Below are positions 26,951 through 35,444 of a stretch of DNA of 64,000 nt, one piece after another; the first letter of the stretch is position 1, and every line of letters begins with the position of its first letter. Below the pieces are notes generated by a model, which worked only from the letters and a program-made list of their open reading frames with translations, was not told where the DNA came from and made no database searches. Origin of the DNA: Pedobacter sp. ISL-64. GTDB lineage: Bacteria > Bacteroidota > Bacteroidia > Sphingobacteriales > Sphingobacteriaceae. The DNA lies in the NCBI RefSeq assembly GCF_018613605.1, contig NZ_JAGGPU010000005.1, forward strand, positions 62,001 to 126,000. Direction: 5' to 3'. A program made the position numbers and the translations under genes.

Positions 26951-28525
26951 TTATTCTCCAACAGGAACCGGAATACTAACTCCTGTTGCAACGGCAGTTC
27001 CAAAATTTGGCGAGCCGTCTGCATTCCAGGTCAACTTCTGCATCCGTGGCGTTCTGGATCCATTGGTGGTATTGGCAACACTCCGGGCATGGTAAATAAA
27101 CCAATTTTCGCTGTGCAACACCCCATTTGGATCGGTATAACTACTGGTAAAAAATCCGTTATGGCCAGGTCCATAAACCCCATTGGCATCACTTTTAACA
27201 AACACCTGCTTTTTATTGATCCAATCGGCAGGCACCATAGGGTCGCCACCATCTTTTAACTGTATCTGCGCCAAACAATAATTATCGCTGCTGTATCTAC
27301 TGGCAGAATAAATAATAAAAACCGGACTGTTGGCATCTTTTCTAAGCATGATCGGTCCCTCGTTAACACCTGCACCCAATGAGCCGCTTGGTTCGTATTT
27401 TTCCCAATTGTTGGTTGGTGATGATATTTTTACCCTATCACTACTAATTGTCCATGGATTGGCCATCTGCGCGATGTAGATATACTGTTTGTACTTGGTG
27501 CCCACATTTTCCCATCCCGACCAAATAAAATAGTTTGTAGTGCCTATGGTTAATACCGAACCATCAATAGCCCATTGATCGCTCGGATCGCTTATTTTCC
27601 CTTTAAAAGTCCATGTACCGGTTGTAGGGTCGGCATTAGCGTTTTCCAGCACAAACATGCGGTGGGTAACGTCGCCCCCATCATTTGCCGCAAAGTAGAG
27701 ATACCATTTACCAGAAAGGAAATGTAATTCGGGCGCCCAGATGTTAGAAGAATAAGCAGCACCAGCCGGAGGTGTCCAAACCACAGTTTCTACTGCTGTA
27801 GATAATAACGACATTGATCTGGTTTTTCTAAGTCCGATATTATTGCCGCGTGTATACATAAAATAATAATAGCCATCTTTTTGAGCAACATAGGGGTCGG
27901 CCCTGCTTGCATTGATCAGCGGATTCTGGAAATTCATATCATGAAAATTAAACATCCCTTGTGTACCTGTTAGCGTAGTTTTTTGCCTTATTTTAGCACC
28001 GGGTGTACTGCTTTCGGGATCAACGGCCATTTTCATCCCTGTGGCTTTGTTGGTAAGGGTATATACATTATTACTACCCGCATAAGTGATAGCCCATTGT
28101 TGCGCATCACTACCATCGTCGGTACCTTGTTGCAGAATAGCGCCAGATGTTGTTGATGGCGATTTTAAACATTTATTGCTGGTGATGTTGATCAGTTTGC
28201 AATAAGTGGCATCTGTTTTCACCAGTTTCCATTTCTGCCCGTTGTTAGGAAACCATGACCACTGCTGGATGGCCGCATTTTCTGCCGTTGAGTTACCGGT
28301 AACCTCAACCACCGGTCCGTCTGGTAAGGAAGACATGCCACGGATCCGATATATTGCCCCGTCAATTAAGGTACCTAAAGAAGGTGCAGCAGCAATCACA
28401 TTTAATGCAGCTAGTTTTTCAACATTGTTTAGGACGTAGTTTCTATCGGTTGATGGTCCTTTCTGGCAAGAACCTGTTAAAACCACAAATGCGGCTGCCA
28501 AATGAATCAATAATTTGTTTCTCAT
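26951..28525 (-). CDS. Ricin-type lectin domain plus GH43 glycosidase, lipoprotein
   Basis: The 524-residue surface enzyme probably releases arabinose from arabinan or a related pectic side chain. It has a lipobox LTGSC (Cys20), a ricin-type beta-trefoil lectin domain (about 50-195; WKLVKTDATYCKLIN, QQWAITYAGSNNVYTLTNKATG) and a GH43 five-bladed propeller (about 198-515). The GH43 triad is complete: base Asp210 (SRADPYV), Asp321 (WAIDGSV) and acid Glu389 (VNEGPIM). Start ATG 28525 lies 83 bases from the 59-bp module. The gene is separated from the downstream SusC by its own transcription unit. Substrate is inferred from family only; GH43 also includes xylosidases and galactanases. Confidence 0.88.
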   Translation of the reverse strand: MRNKLLIHLAAAFVVLTGSCQKGPSTDRNYVLNNVEKLAALNVIAAAPSLGTLIDGAIYRIRGMSSLPDGPVVEVTGNSTAENAAIQQWSWFPNNGQKWKLVKTDATYCKLINITSNKCLKSPSTTSGAILQQGTDDGSDAQQWAITYAGSNNVYTLTNKATGMKMAVDPESSTPGAKIRQKTTLTGTQGMFNFHDMNFQNPLINASRADPYVAQKDGYYYFMYTRGNNIGLRKTRSMSLLSTAVETVVWTPPAGAAYSSNIWAPELHFLSGKWYLYFAANDGGDVTHRMFVLENANADPTTGTWTFKGKISDPSDQWAIDGSVLTIGTTNYFIWSGWENVGTKYKQYIYIAQMANPWTISSDRVKISSPTNNWEKYEPSGSLGAGVNEGPIMLRKDANSPVFIIYSASRYSSDNYCLAQIQLKDGGDPMVPADWINKKQVFVKSDANGVYGPGHNGFFTSSYTDPNGVLHSENWFIYHARSVANTTNGSRTPRMQKLTWNADGSPNFGTAVATGVSIPVPVGE

Positions 28526-28607
28526 AAAAAATACTAAAACTGCAAAGGCATGGTACCGCCGATAGAAGAAATTTGCAGCAGGGTTATTAATTTGGTTAAC
28601 TTCAAAT

Positions 28608-28666
28608 CAAAGTAAAGAAATGATGCCCGTAAAATTTGTTCATCTTTTTGTCGATATGTCTCAAAT
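28608..28666 (-). promoter_or_regulatory. 59-bp operator/promoter module, copy upstream of ricin-GH43
   Basis: Module landmarks: CAAAGTAA 1-8, TGTTCA 30-35, TTTTTGTCGAT 38-48, TCTCAAAT 52-59. It directs leftward transcription of the ricin-GH43 gene from 83 bases away and lies in the divergent gap in front of the sensor kinase gene. The following 85 bases, including the start codon region, are also repeated at 45750-45833. Confidence 0.65.
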
Positions 28667-28776
28667 CATTTTCCAAAAATCATTCAAACAACTGATAATC
28701 AGATCACAACAAAACATCTGTTCAAAATTGGATCATCAGGTGCTAAAACATAGATTACACAACAATCCGATTTACA

Positions 28777-28784
28777 TATATTTG
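28777..28784 (+). promoter_or_regulatory. -7 box for the sensor kinase gene
   Basis: TATATTTG, an exact match to the Bacteroidota TAnnTTTG -7 element, 16 bases before the kinase ATG. No TTG -33 element is seen at the expected distance. Confidence 0.45.
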
Positions 28785-28799
28785 ATATTAACTTGAAAT

Positions 28800-31700
28800 A
28801 TGCGGTTTGTATTATTTTTCTTGCTATGGAGTACACTTTTTGCAGTTTTTACCTGCAAAGGGCAATCTTATTATTTTAAGCAATACCAGGCTGATGATGG
28901 GTTGGCGCATAATTCCATACACGCTATCATCCAGGATAAAAATGGTTTTATCTGGATTGGCACCAGAGGCGGACTAAACCGCTTTGATGGCTACACGTTT
29001 AAAACCCTAAAGAACGAAAAAAGTAAATTTGGGAACATCGGCAATAATATTATCATAAGTCTTATTGAAGATAAAAAAGGGATGCTTTGGATTGGGACAG
29101 GCCGCGGAATTGTAAAATATAACCCTTATAACGAAATATTTACCCCGCTGGAACAGGCACCACAGAACTATATTAGCCACATTATAACCGATCGTCATAA
29201 CGATCTGTATTTTTTGGCAAACAATCAGCTACATAAATATATCCAGAACAGCAACAAGGTAGTGAACCTAAAAATTCAGGCCTCTTGCATCGCTATCGAT
29301 TCACGAAACAATATCTTGTTAGGGAATGATGATGGCCAGTTGATTACCTATCATCCGGAAAACGGATCTAAAGATAGTGTCAGAATCATCAGTCACGAGG
29401 TTCCGGTAAACCTGCGGTCGATCAGTAAAATATTCCCCGCTGCCGGCAACACTTTATTGATTGGCTGTTTTAAACAGGGACTGAAAAGTTACGATACCAA
29501 AAGCGGTGTAATTAAACCGCTGATTTTGCGAAACAGTGATCATACTGATATTTATGTGCGCGATATTACTGCCGGAGAAAATCAGGAATATTGGATAGCC
29601 ACAGAATTTGGTATATATATTTATGATCTGGCGAACAATACCTGCAAAAACCTCCGTAAAAAAGCCGGCGACCCTTACTCCCTTCCTGATAATGCGGTTT
29701 ATACAGTCTGTAAAGACAATGATGGCGGCATGTGGGCAGGTACTTATTTTGGCGGACTGGGTTACTATTCAAAGCGCAATGCAAGGTTCGAAAAATATTA
29801 CCCACTGCTTGGAAGCAATTCTATTTCAGGTAACGCGATCAGAGAAATTTGTCCTGACGAAAAGGGCAGTTTATGGATAGGCACCGAAGACGCGGGCATC
29901 AATAAACTGAACTTAAAAACAGGGATTTTCACCAATTACACCGCTAAAGGCAAGAAAGGGGACGTGTCGTACCCGAATATCCATGGTTTATTTGCATTCA
30001 ACAATCAACTGTTTATTGGTCCATTCCTACATGGGCTGGAAATCATGGATATTAAAAGAGGAATTATAACGGACCGGTTCAAAACCATTGTTGAAAAAAA
30101 TGAGGCGACAAGCGATTTTGTGCTGTCTATATACGTCTCCAGAGATAGTACCATTTATGTGGGTACAGGCTATAATACCCGATCAGGACTGTTTGTGTTT
30201 AATCAAGATGCCAGAACATTTGAAAGGATCGAACAGATTCCCAATTCATCCGTGTACGATATATATGAAGACAGTTTCGGTTACATCTGGACAGGAAGCC
30301 TCACACGGGGTGCGTTTTATTACCATCCTAAAACAGGCAAACATGGCAACATCAGCTTCGGTGACCAAACTAAGGACAAGACCATAAGCCAGTTTGCAGT
30401 TTGTGGTATAATGGAAGACAGCAACCATGCCATGTGGTTTACCACTCAGGGCAGCGGTTTAATCAGATTAAGCCCGGATAGGAAAGTAATAAAAAAATTC
30501 AATACCGAAAATGGTCTGCCCACCAATATTCTGTTCCGTGCCCTTGAAGATAATTCTAAATGCCTATGGATAAGTTCGTTCAAAGGACTGATCTGTTTAG
30601 ATCTACGTACAGAAAAAATAAAGATTTACACCAAATCCAACGGATTGATTGCCGATCAGTTTAACTTTAGTTCTGCCTATAAAGATCCAAATGGTAGGAT
30701 GTATTTCGGATCGGTAAGGGGCATGATTTCTTTTAACCCAAAAGATTTTGAGCAAAAAGATATCGCACCGCCTACTTTTATCACGGGTTTCCAGATCAAC
30801 AATAAGGAAGTCCTTCCAAATATTGAAAATAGTCCGCTTAGCAGATCAATTTCTTATACCGATACGATTGTACTTGCCCACAACCAGAACAATTTCAGCA
30901 TCGAATTTGCGGCACTCAACTACTCCTCGCCCGAAGTGACCAGGTATGAGTATGTAATGAAAGGTGTAGGTCAGGCCACCACCTACTTGAATAACAATAG
31001 AAAAGCTTATTTTACAGATTTGTCTCCAGGCAGTTACACTTTTCTGGTAAGGGCAAAAAGTAATGTAGAGAGCTGGACTGGAAAAGAGCGCCGCCTTTTT
31101 ATTAAAATCCTTCCACCATTTTGGAAAAGTATTACGGCATACATTTGTTACCTGTTGATGATCGCAACTGGGCTTTTTCTGGCTATACGTTATTATCACC
31201 GTTATATTGAGCGCAAAAACATCAATAAATTACAGTTATTCGAACACGAAAAGGAAAAAGAGATTTACCAGGCCAAGATCGAATTTTTTACCAATATTGC
31301 GCATGAGATACAAACACCGCTAACCTTGATTTTAGGTCCTGTTGAGATGATGCTGGAAGAGGCGAAGGAGCAGCCTCTAAAAAGCAGTTTGCTCATGGTC
31401 GAAAAAAATGCGAATCGACTGGCCAAACTGACCAATCAACTGCTTGATTTCCGCAAGACAGAAATGCACCAGTTCGGCTTAAATTTTGTAAATACCGATA
31501 TCAATAACCTGTTAAAAGAACAAGTGAATGCTTTTGAGCAGGAGGCTCAAAAGAGCAATATCTCACTTGCTCTTGAACTGCCCAAAACGCACATCATTGC
31601 ATTTGCCGATAGAGAGGCGCTGATAAAGATTTTTAACAATTTAATCTCGAATGCGATTAAATATGGAACAAGCAAAGTAATTGTACAGCTTCATACTTCT

Positions 31701-31979
31701 GCTGAAACAGCAGGCCGTTTTAACATTACTTTCGCCAATGATGGGAAAGGCATTCCCCAGCAATACCGTGCGCAGATTTTCGAACCGTTTTTCAGGTTAT
31801 ATGGTAAAGATAAACCTGGTACAGGCATTGGGCTTTCGCTGGCAAAATCGTTGGCCGAACTACATAACGGCTCGCTCACGTTGTTAGAAGGTGATGCTGA
31901 TAAAGTGGTTTTTGAACTGATTTTGCCTATACATCAAAAATTTGAATTTAAATTGAGTAGTTGGAAAAAGATAAAATAA
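28800..31979 (+). CDS. PUL sensor histidine kinase with two-propeller periplasmic sensor (split hybrid system)
   Basis: This 1059-residue inner-membrane kinase senses an oligosaccharide in the periplasm. It has a signal peptide (to about residue 22), then two-component regulator propeller repeats (IIQDKNGFIWIGTRGGLNRFDG and many like it, about 30-690), a Y_Y_Y domain (about 695-770, YEYVMKGVG...LSPGSYTFLVRA), one membrane segment (about 780-800), HisKA with the phospho-His at 835 (FFTNIAHEIQTP) and HATPase_c with NLISNAIKYG, DGKGIP and GTGIGLSLA. The H-box reads HEIQTP where HE(I/F)RTP is usual. It stops after the ATPase domain: the REC and AraC domains that fused hybrids carry are encoded by the next gene. 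It is divergent from ricin-GH43. Confidence 0.93.
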   Translation: MRFVLFFLLWSTLFAVFTCKGQSYYFKQYQADDGLAHNSIHAIIQDKNGFIWIGTRGGLNRFDGYTFKTLKNEKSKFGNIGNNIIISLIEDKKGMLWIGTGRGIVKYNPYNEIFTPLEQAPQNYISHIITDRHNDLYFLANNQLHKYIQNSNKVVNLKIQASCIAIDSRNNILLGNDDGQLITYHPENGSKDSVRIISHEVPVNLRSISKIFPAAGNTLLIGCFKQGLKSYDTKSGVIKPLILRNSDHTDIYVRDITAGENQEYWIATEFGIYIYDLANNTCKNLRKKAGDPYSLPDNAVYTVCKDNDGGMWAGTYFGGLGYYSKRNARFEKYYPLLGSNSISGNAIREICPDEKGSLWIGTEDAGINKLNLKTGIFTNYTAKGKKGDVSYPNIHGLFAFNNQLFIGPFLHGLEIMDIKRGIITDRFKTIVEKNEATSDFVLSIYVSRDSTIYVGTGYNTRSGLFVFNQDARTFERIEQIPNSSVYDIYEDSFGYIWTGSLTRGAFYYHPKTGKHGNISFGDQTKDKTISQFAVCGIMEDSNHAMWFTTQGSGLIRLSPDRKVIKKFNTENGLPTNILFRALEDNSKCLWISSFKGLICLDLRTEKIKIYTKSNGLIADQFNFSSAYKDPNGRMYFGSVRGMISFNPKDFEQKDIAPPTFITGFQINNKEVLPNIENSPLSRSISYTDTIVLAHNQNNFSIEFAALNYSSPEVTRYEYVMKGVGQATTYLNNNRKAYFTDLSPGSYTFLVRAKSNVESWTGKERRLFIKILPPFWKSITAYICYLLMIATGLFLAIRYYHRYIERKNINKLQLFEHEKEKEIYQAKIEFFTNIAHEIQTPLTLILGPVEMMLEEAKEQPLKSSLLMVEKNANRLAKLTNQLLDFRKTEMHQFGLNFVNTDINNLLKEQVNAFEQEAQKSNISLALELPKTHIIAFADREALIKIFNNLISNAIKYGTSKVIVQLHTSAETAGRFNITFANDGKGIPQQYRAQIFEPFFRLYGKDKPGTGIGLSLAKSLAELHNGSLTLLEGDADKVVFELILPIHQKFEFKLSSWKKIK

Positions 31980-31981
31980 AC

Positions 31982-32764
31982 ATGACTGACAGTATTTTAA
32001 TTATTGACGATAATGAAGATATTCTTGAGTTTTTAACGCAGGTATTCGGAAACACTTATAAATTGCATTTGGCAATTAGCGGAGAAGTGGCGCAGGAAAT
32101 TCTGGATAAAGAAATCGTAGATCTTATCATTTCCGATATTATGATGCCCGGGATTGATGGTTTTGAACTTTGCAGGCTGATCAAATCAAACGTAGAATAT
32201 TGCCACATTCCTATTATATTATTGACTTCTAAAAACACATATAAGGCGCACATTGAAGGGTTGGAAGTGGGTGCTGATCTTTATATTAAAAAGCCATTTT
32301 CGCCGCAGCTGTTACGTGTTCAGGTGGCCAATCTGCTCCAGAACCGCTTAAAAATTAAAGCCCATTTTGCAAGTGCGCCTTTCGAAGATGTGCGCGTAGT
32401 GGCAAACTCAAAAATTGAAGAAGCATTTCTGAAAAGACTAGACGAATATGTGCGTAAAAATATTCAGGATCCCTATCTGGATATCGATCAGCTTGCCGAG
32501 CACATGCACATGAGCCGCCCTACCCTTTACCGGAAGATAAAAGCGATTTCTGCCCTATCGCCAAAAGAACTGATTGATGTTACCCGCCTAAAAAAGGCCA
32601 CCAAGCTGATTGCTCAGAACGAATTCAGCTTTTTTGAGATTGCGAAGATGGTGGGTTACAGTTCTCAAAGCCTATTCAATAAAAATTTTTTAAGATATTT
32701 TAAAGTGACGCCCCAGGAATATATGAATTCGCTCAGTAAGGACACAAAGGACGAAGAAATTTAA
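31982..32764 (+). CDS. Response regulator with AraC-type DNA-binding domain (partner of the split system)
   Basis: The 260-residue protein begins MTDSILIIDDNED, 2 bases after the kinase stop; the frame also opens at 31961, inside the kinase end. The REC domain has Asp9/Asp10, the phosphoacceptor Asp52 (ISDIMMPG), a Thr in LLTSKN and Lys in YIKKPFSP. The AraC domain (about 155-250) has two HTHs: DIDQLAEHMHMSRPTLYRKIKAIS and SFFEIAKMVGYSSQSLFNKNFLRYFKVTPQEY. These are exactly the two C-terminal modules of a hybrid two-component protein, here as a separate chain. It is the probable activator of the 59-bp module promoters. Confidence 0.93.
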   Translation: MTDSILIIDDNEDILEFLTQVFGNTYKLHLAISGEVAQEILDKEIVDLIISDIMMPGIDGFELCRLIKSNVEYCHIPIILLTSKNTYKAHIEGLEVGADLYIKKPFSPQLLRVQVANLLQNRLKIKAHFASAPFEDVRVVANSKIEEAFLKRLDEYVRKNIQDPYLDIDQLAEHMHMSRPTLYRKIKAISALSPKELIDVTRLKKATKLIAQNEFSFFEIAKMVGYSSQSLFNKNFLRYFKVTPQEYMNSLSKDTKDEEI

Positions 32765-32819
32765 GCAAAACCAAAGATGACCAGATTTAATCCAGCCATC
32801 TTTTATCGGTTAAGTGCGG

Positions 32820-34184
32820 TTAATATTTGAATACTTTTCCCTCTACCATAACCTGCTGACGAGTGGCATCAAAGCTTGCTTTTCCACCGGTACGTACCGC
32901 GGCATTCGTCATGATATTGGCGATGGAATGCTGATAACCCGCCTCAACAGGCGCATTAGGCTCTTTTCTACTTCGGATACACTCCAGCCAGTTGCGCATA
33001 TGGTTAGAACTTAATACATCGGCACCTGTATTGGCCGATGCTGCTGCAGCTGATGGCGCAGCAAGTTTAATTTCGGGCAACAGGTTCGGCTTCATTTTCA
33101 TCGCAGCCGCCGCCCTTGCCGTTAAACCTCCATGAGGCGATATGGTATTGGTAATAAGATTTAATTCTCCCCCATTTGAATAATAGATTTCTGCCGGTCT
33201 TTCATCACCGTTATGCATCCTGGAAGTAAATACCACCTGGAAACCTTTAGTCATATCATCAAGCGGGCCATAATCAAAAACAGCAGTAGTGGTATCCCAA
33301 TTACGGCGACCATCTTTCCATTGGTAAATCCCACCGTTTGCGGTAACACTGCGCGGGTGAGACAATCCGGTAAACCAATGCACCGTATCGATCTGGTGAC
33401 TCATCCATTGTCCGGGCATACCTGAAGAATATGGCCAGAAAAGGCGGTATTCGAGATATATCCTGGGATCAAAGGCTTCGTATGGCCGGTTTAACAAAAA
33501 GCGTTTCCAATCAGTATCCTGCTCTTTCAGTTTCGCTACCAAATCGGGGCGGCGCCATCGGCCGGGCTGATTTACATTCCAACTCAATTCTACCATGGTA
33601 AGATCTCCAAATTTACCTGCTTTGATAAAATCGGCAGCAGCCTGATAATTTTGTCCACTTCGGCGTTGCGAACCAATCTGCAGAATCTGTTTCGAAGACC
33701 TTACAGCTTTCAATGCGGCATTGGCATCATCCATGGTTTCGGCAAAAGGTTTTTCGCAATACACATCTTTTTTGTTTTTAACAGCCTCTATGGCGTGCAG
33801 GGCATGTGCAAAATCCGGCGTACTGATGATTACGGCATCAAGATCTTTCAATGCATAAAGTTCGTCGTTGTTTTTACAGGCAGTAATGCCATGGCCAATT
33901 TTGCTTTTAATGTGTTCAGCACCTAAATCTCGGCGGTAATTCCATAGATCGGAAAGGGCAACAATATCAAAATTAAGTTCTTTGTTGTGGTTCAAAAAGC
34001 ATGGAAACAGCGTATCTTTAAAGCGATCGGAAAAACCAACCACGCCAACCCTAACCCGATCATTCGCACCAATAATATTCGCGTAACTTTTGGCCGACAT
34101 CCCGAAAGTACCCACATAAGTTCCCACTGCAGCAATTGCTGCCTTTTTTATAAAGTCTCTTCTCGATTCTTCCATAATACTCAT
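32820..34184 (-). CDS. Gfo/Idh/MocA-family oxidoreductase with Tat signal
   Basis: The 454-residue protein starts with a twin-arginine signal (SRRDFIKKAA, residues 7-16), so it is exported folded with cofactor. An N-terminal Rossmann domain (VRVGVVGFSDR, about 44-53) is followed by STPDFAHA, the family motif EKPF (144-147, YCEKPFAE) and HQIDTVHWF in the C-terminal domain. Its ATG overlaps the stop of the DUF1080 gene by one base. Secreted Gfo/Idh enzymes of this sort, paired with DUF1080 proteins, are known to act in 3-keto-glycoside pathways, in which a sugar is oxidised at C3 and then cleaved; application here is inference from pairing. A Ser/Ala-rich loop (about 383-400) is unusual. Confidence 0.9.
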   Translation of the reverse strand: MSIMEESRRDFIKKAAIAAVGTYVGTFGMSAKSYANIIGANDRVRVGVVGFSDRFKDTLFPCFLNHNKELNFDIVALSDLWNYRRDLGAEHIKSKIGHGITACKNNDELYALKDLDAVIISTPDFAHALHAIEAVKNKKDVYCEKPFAETMDDANAALKAVRSSKQILQIGSQRRSGQNYQAAADFIKAGKFGDLTMVELSWNVNQPGRWRRPDLVAKLKEQDTDWKRFLLNRPYEAFDPRIYLEYRLFWPYSSGMPGQWMSHQIDTVHWFTGLSHPRSVTANGGIYQWKDGRRNWDTTTAVFDYGPLDDMTKGFQVVFTSRMHNGDERPAEIYYSNGGELNLITNTISPHGGLTARAAAAMKMKPNLLPEIKLAAPSAAAASANTGADVLSSNHMRNWLECIRSRKEPNAPVEAGYQHSIANIMTNAAVRTGGKASFDATRQQVMVEGKVFKY

Positions 34185-34921
34185 TATTTAAGTATTTTGA
34201 TTTTAATGTTTCTGTACGAAACATTGTTGCCGTGATCCTGGATCAGGATATGTCCCTTTTTAGCTTCTCCAAAGTTTTTCCATGTTTTGTATTTACTTCC
34301 AGCCACCAGTTTTCTAAAATCGTCTGATCCACGCTCATATTCCACTACTTTTACGCCGTTTAACCAATGTTCTACGTGGTTGTTCGGATAAACACGGATC
34401 TCACCACTATTCCATTCGCCAATTGTTTTAATTACCGAAGCAGGCTTGTTTGATGGAATAAGATCATACAAAGAGGCAAGCTTCCGGTTACCGTTTTTGC
34501 CCAGTTTCGCATCAGGATGTTTTTCATCATCCAGTACCTGAAACTCAAGGCCAATGCCAGACAGATTGGTTTTTTCTTCTTCAGTTACAAAATATTTTAT
34601 ACCGCTGTTAGCACCTGCAGTAAGTTTGAAATCGAATTTTAATATAAAGGCCGAATACTCATCTCTAGTTACAATATCGCCGCCTGAACCTTGCTCTTTT
34701 CCATTGGATGCCAGTACTGTTAAAATCCCATCTTTCATCTCCCAGCCTTTGGCAGGGAACTGTGCTTTAAATATCGCACGCCAGCCGCTTGCATCCTTGC
34801 CGTTCCACAGCAATTTGAACCCTTCCCTTTTTTCGTTTTTGCTGAGCATATTTTGAGCATAAGTTAGGTTTACAACAAAAATGCCCAATATTAGCATGTA
34901 AATTAACCTGTAGTTTTTCAT
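34184..34921 (-). CDS. DUF1080-domain secreted protein (3-keto-disaccharide hydrolase family)
   Basis: The 245-residue protein has a signal peptide ([23 protein letters not shown]) and a single concanavalin-like DUF1080 fold: [51 protein letters not shown] shown in part, [43 protein letters not shown] and [10 protein letters not shown]. Family members have been shown to cleave 3-keto-glycosides. The gene is translationally coupled to the Gfo/Idh oxidoreductase. The pair is transcribed from the 59-bp module copy at 35097-35155, which places it in the PUL 1 regulon. Confidence 0.9.
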   Translation of the reverse strand: MKNYRLIYMLILGIFVVNLTYAQNMLSKNEKREGFKLLWNGKDASGWRAIFKAQFPAKGWEMKDGILTVLASNGKEQGSGGDIVTRDEYSAFILKFDFKLTAGANSGIKYFVTEEEKTNLSGIGLEFQVLDDEKHPDAKLGKNGNRKLASLYDLIPSNKPASVIKTIGEWNSGEIRVYPNNHVEHWLNGVKVVEYERGSDDFRKLVAGSKYKTWKNFGEAKKGHILIQDHGNNVSYRNIKIKILK

Positions 34922-35096
34922 TGAATTTAATTTATAGTTATTTTATGTGTTTAAAGATTTACGTTTACAATTACTTTTGCGGGCGCTTAAAGAACAAACC
35001 TCACAATAAGTATGATAGCCCAGTGGTATCTGCATGCAGGTAGTGATAGCATTTACAATATGATTTGATTTACGGGTTTATAATTGGTTATCATGC

Positions 35097-35155
35097 CAAA
35101 GTAAGCCAATGGACCTTGTAAAATATGTTCAATTTATTGTTGATTTGTCTCATTT
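35097..35155 (-). promoter_or_regulatory. 59-bp operator/promoter module, copy upstream of DUF1080-Gfo
   Basis: Landmarks: CAAAGTAA 1-8, TGTTCA 30-35, GTTGAT 43-48, TCTCATTT 52-59; the most divergent copy at the right edge but with unchanged spacing. It lies 176 bases before the DUF1080 ATG. The remainder of the 523-base gap 34922-35444 is AT-rich and holds no gene that I can see. Confidence 0.6.
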
Positions 35156-35444
35156 TACCTGATCAAAAACCTAAAGAAAAGAAGAATCGCCAGATTAAAA
35201 ACATGTTTATAAAAAACATAAGCAAACAGACAAAATATAATTAACATATTAAAAATCAATAATTTAAACGAAACAAACAGCTAAAAATGGATTAAAAAAA
35301 AGCAGGCTGCGCCACGGGGACTGGTAATAAAACATTCATTTGTGCGTGGTACTCCAACTTTGGCTTCCCTTTCTCCCTGTGTATAATTGTTTATTTTCGG
35401 AAAAATAACCAAATACCAAAAAGACAATTTATACCTTGAAATAC

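Noticed and set aside
28800-31979. Truncated hybrid regulator pseudogene
   Set aside because: The kinase ends cleanly after a complete ATPase domain and the missing domains are intact in the next gene, so a working split system is more likely.
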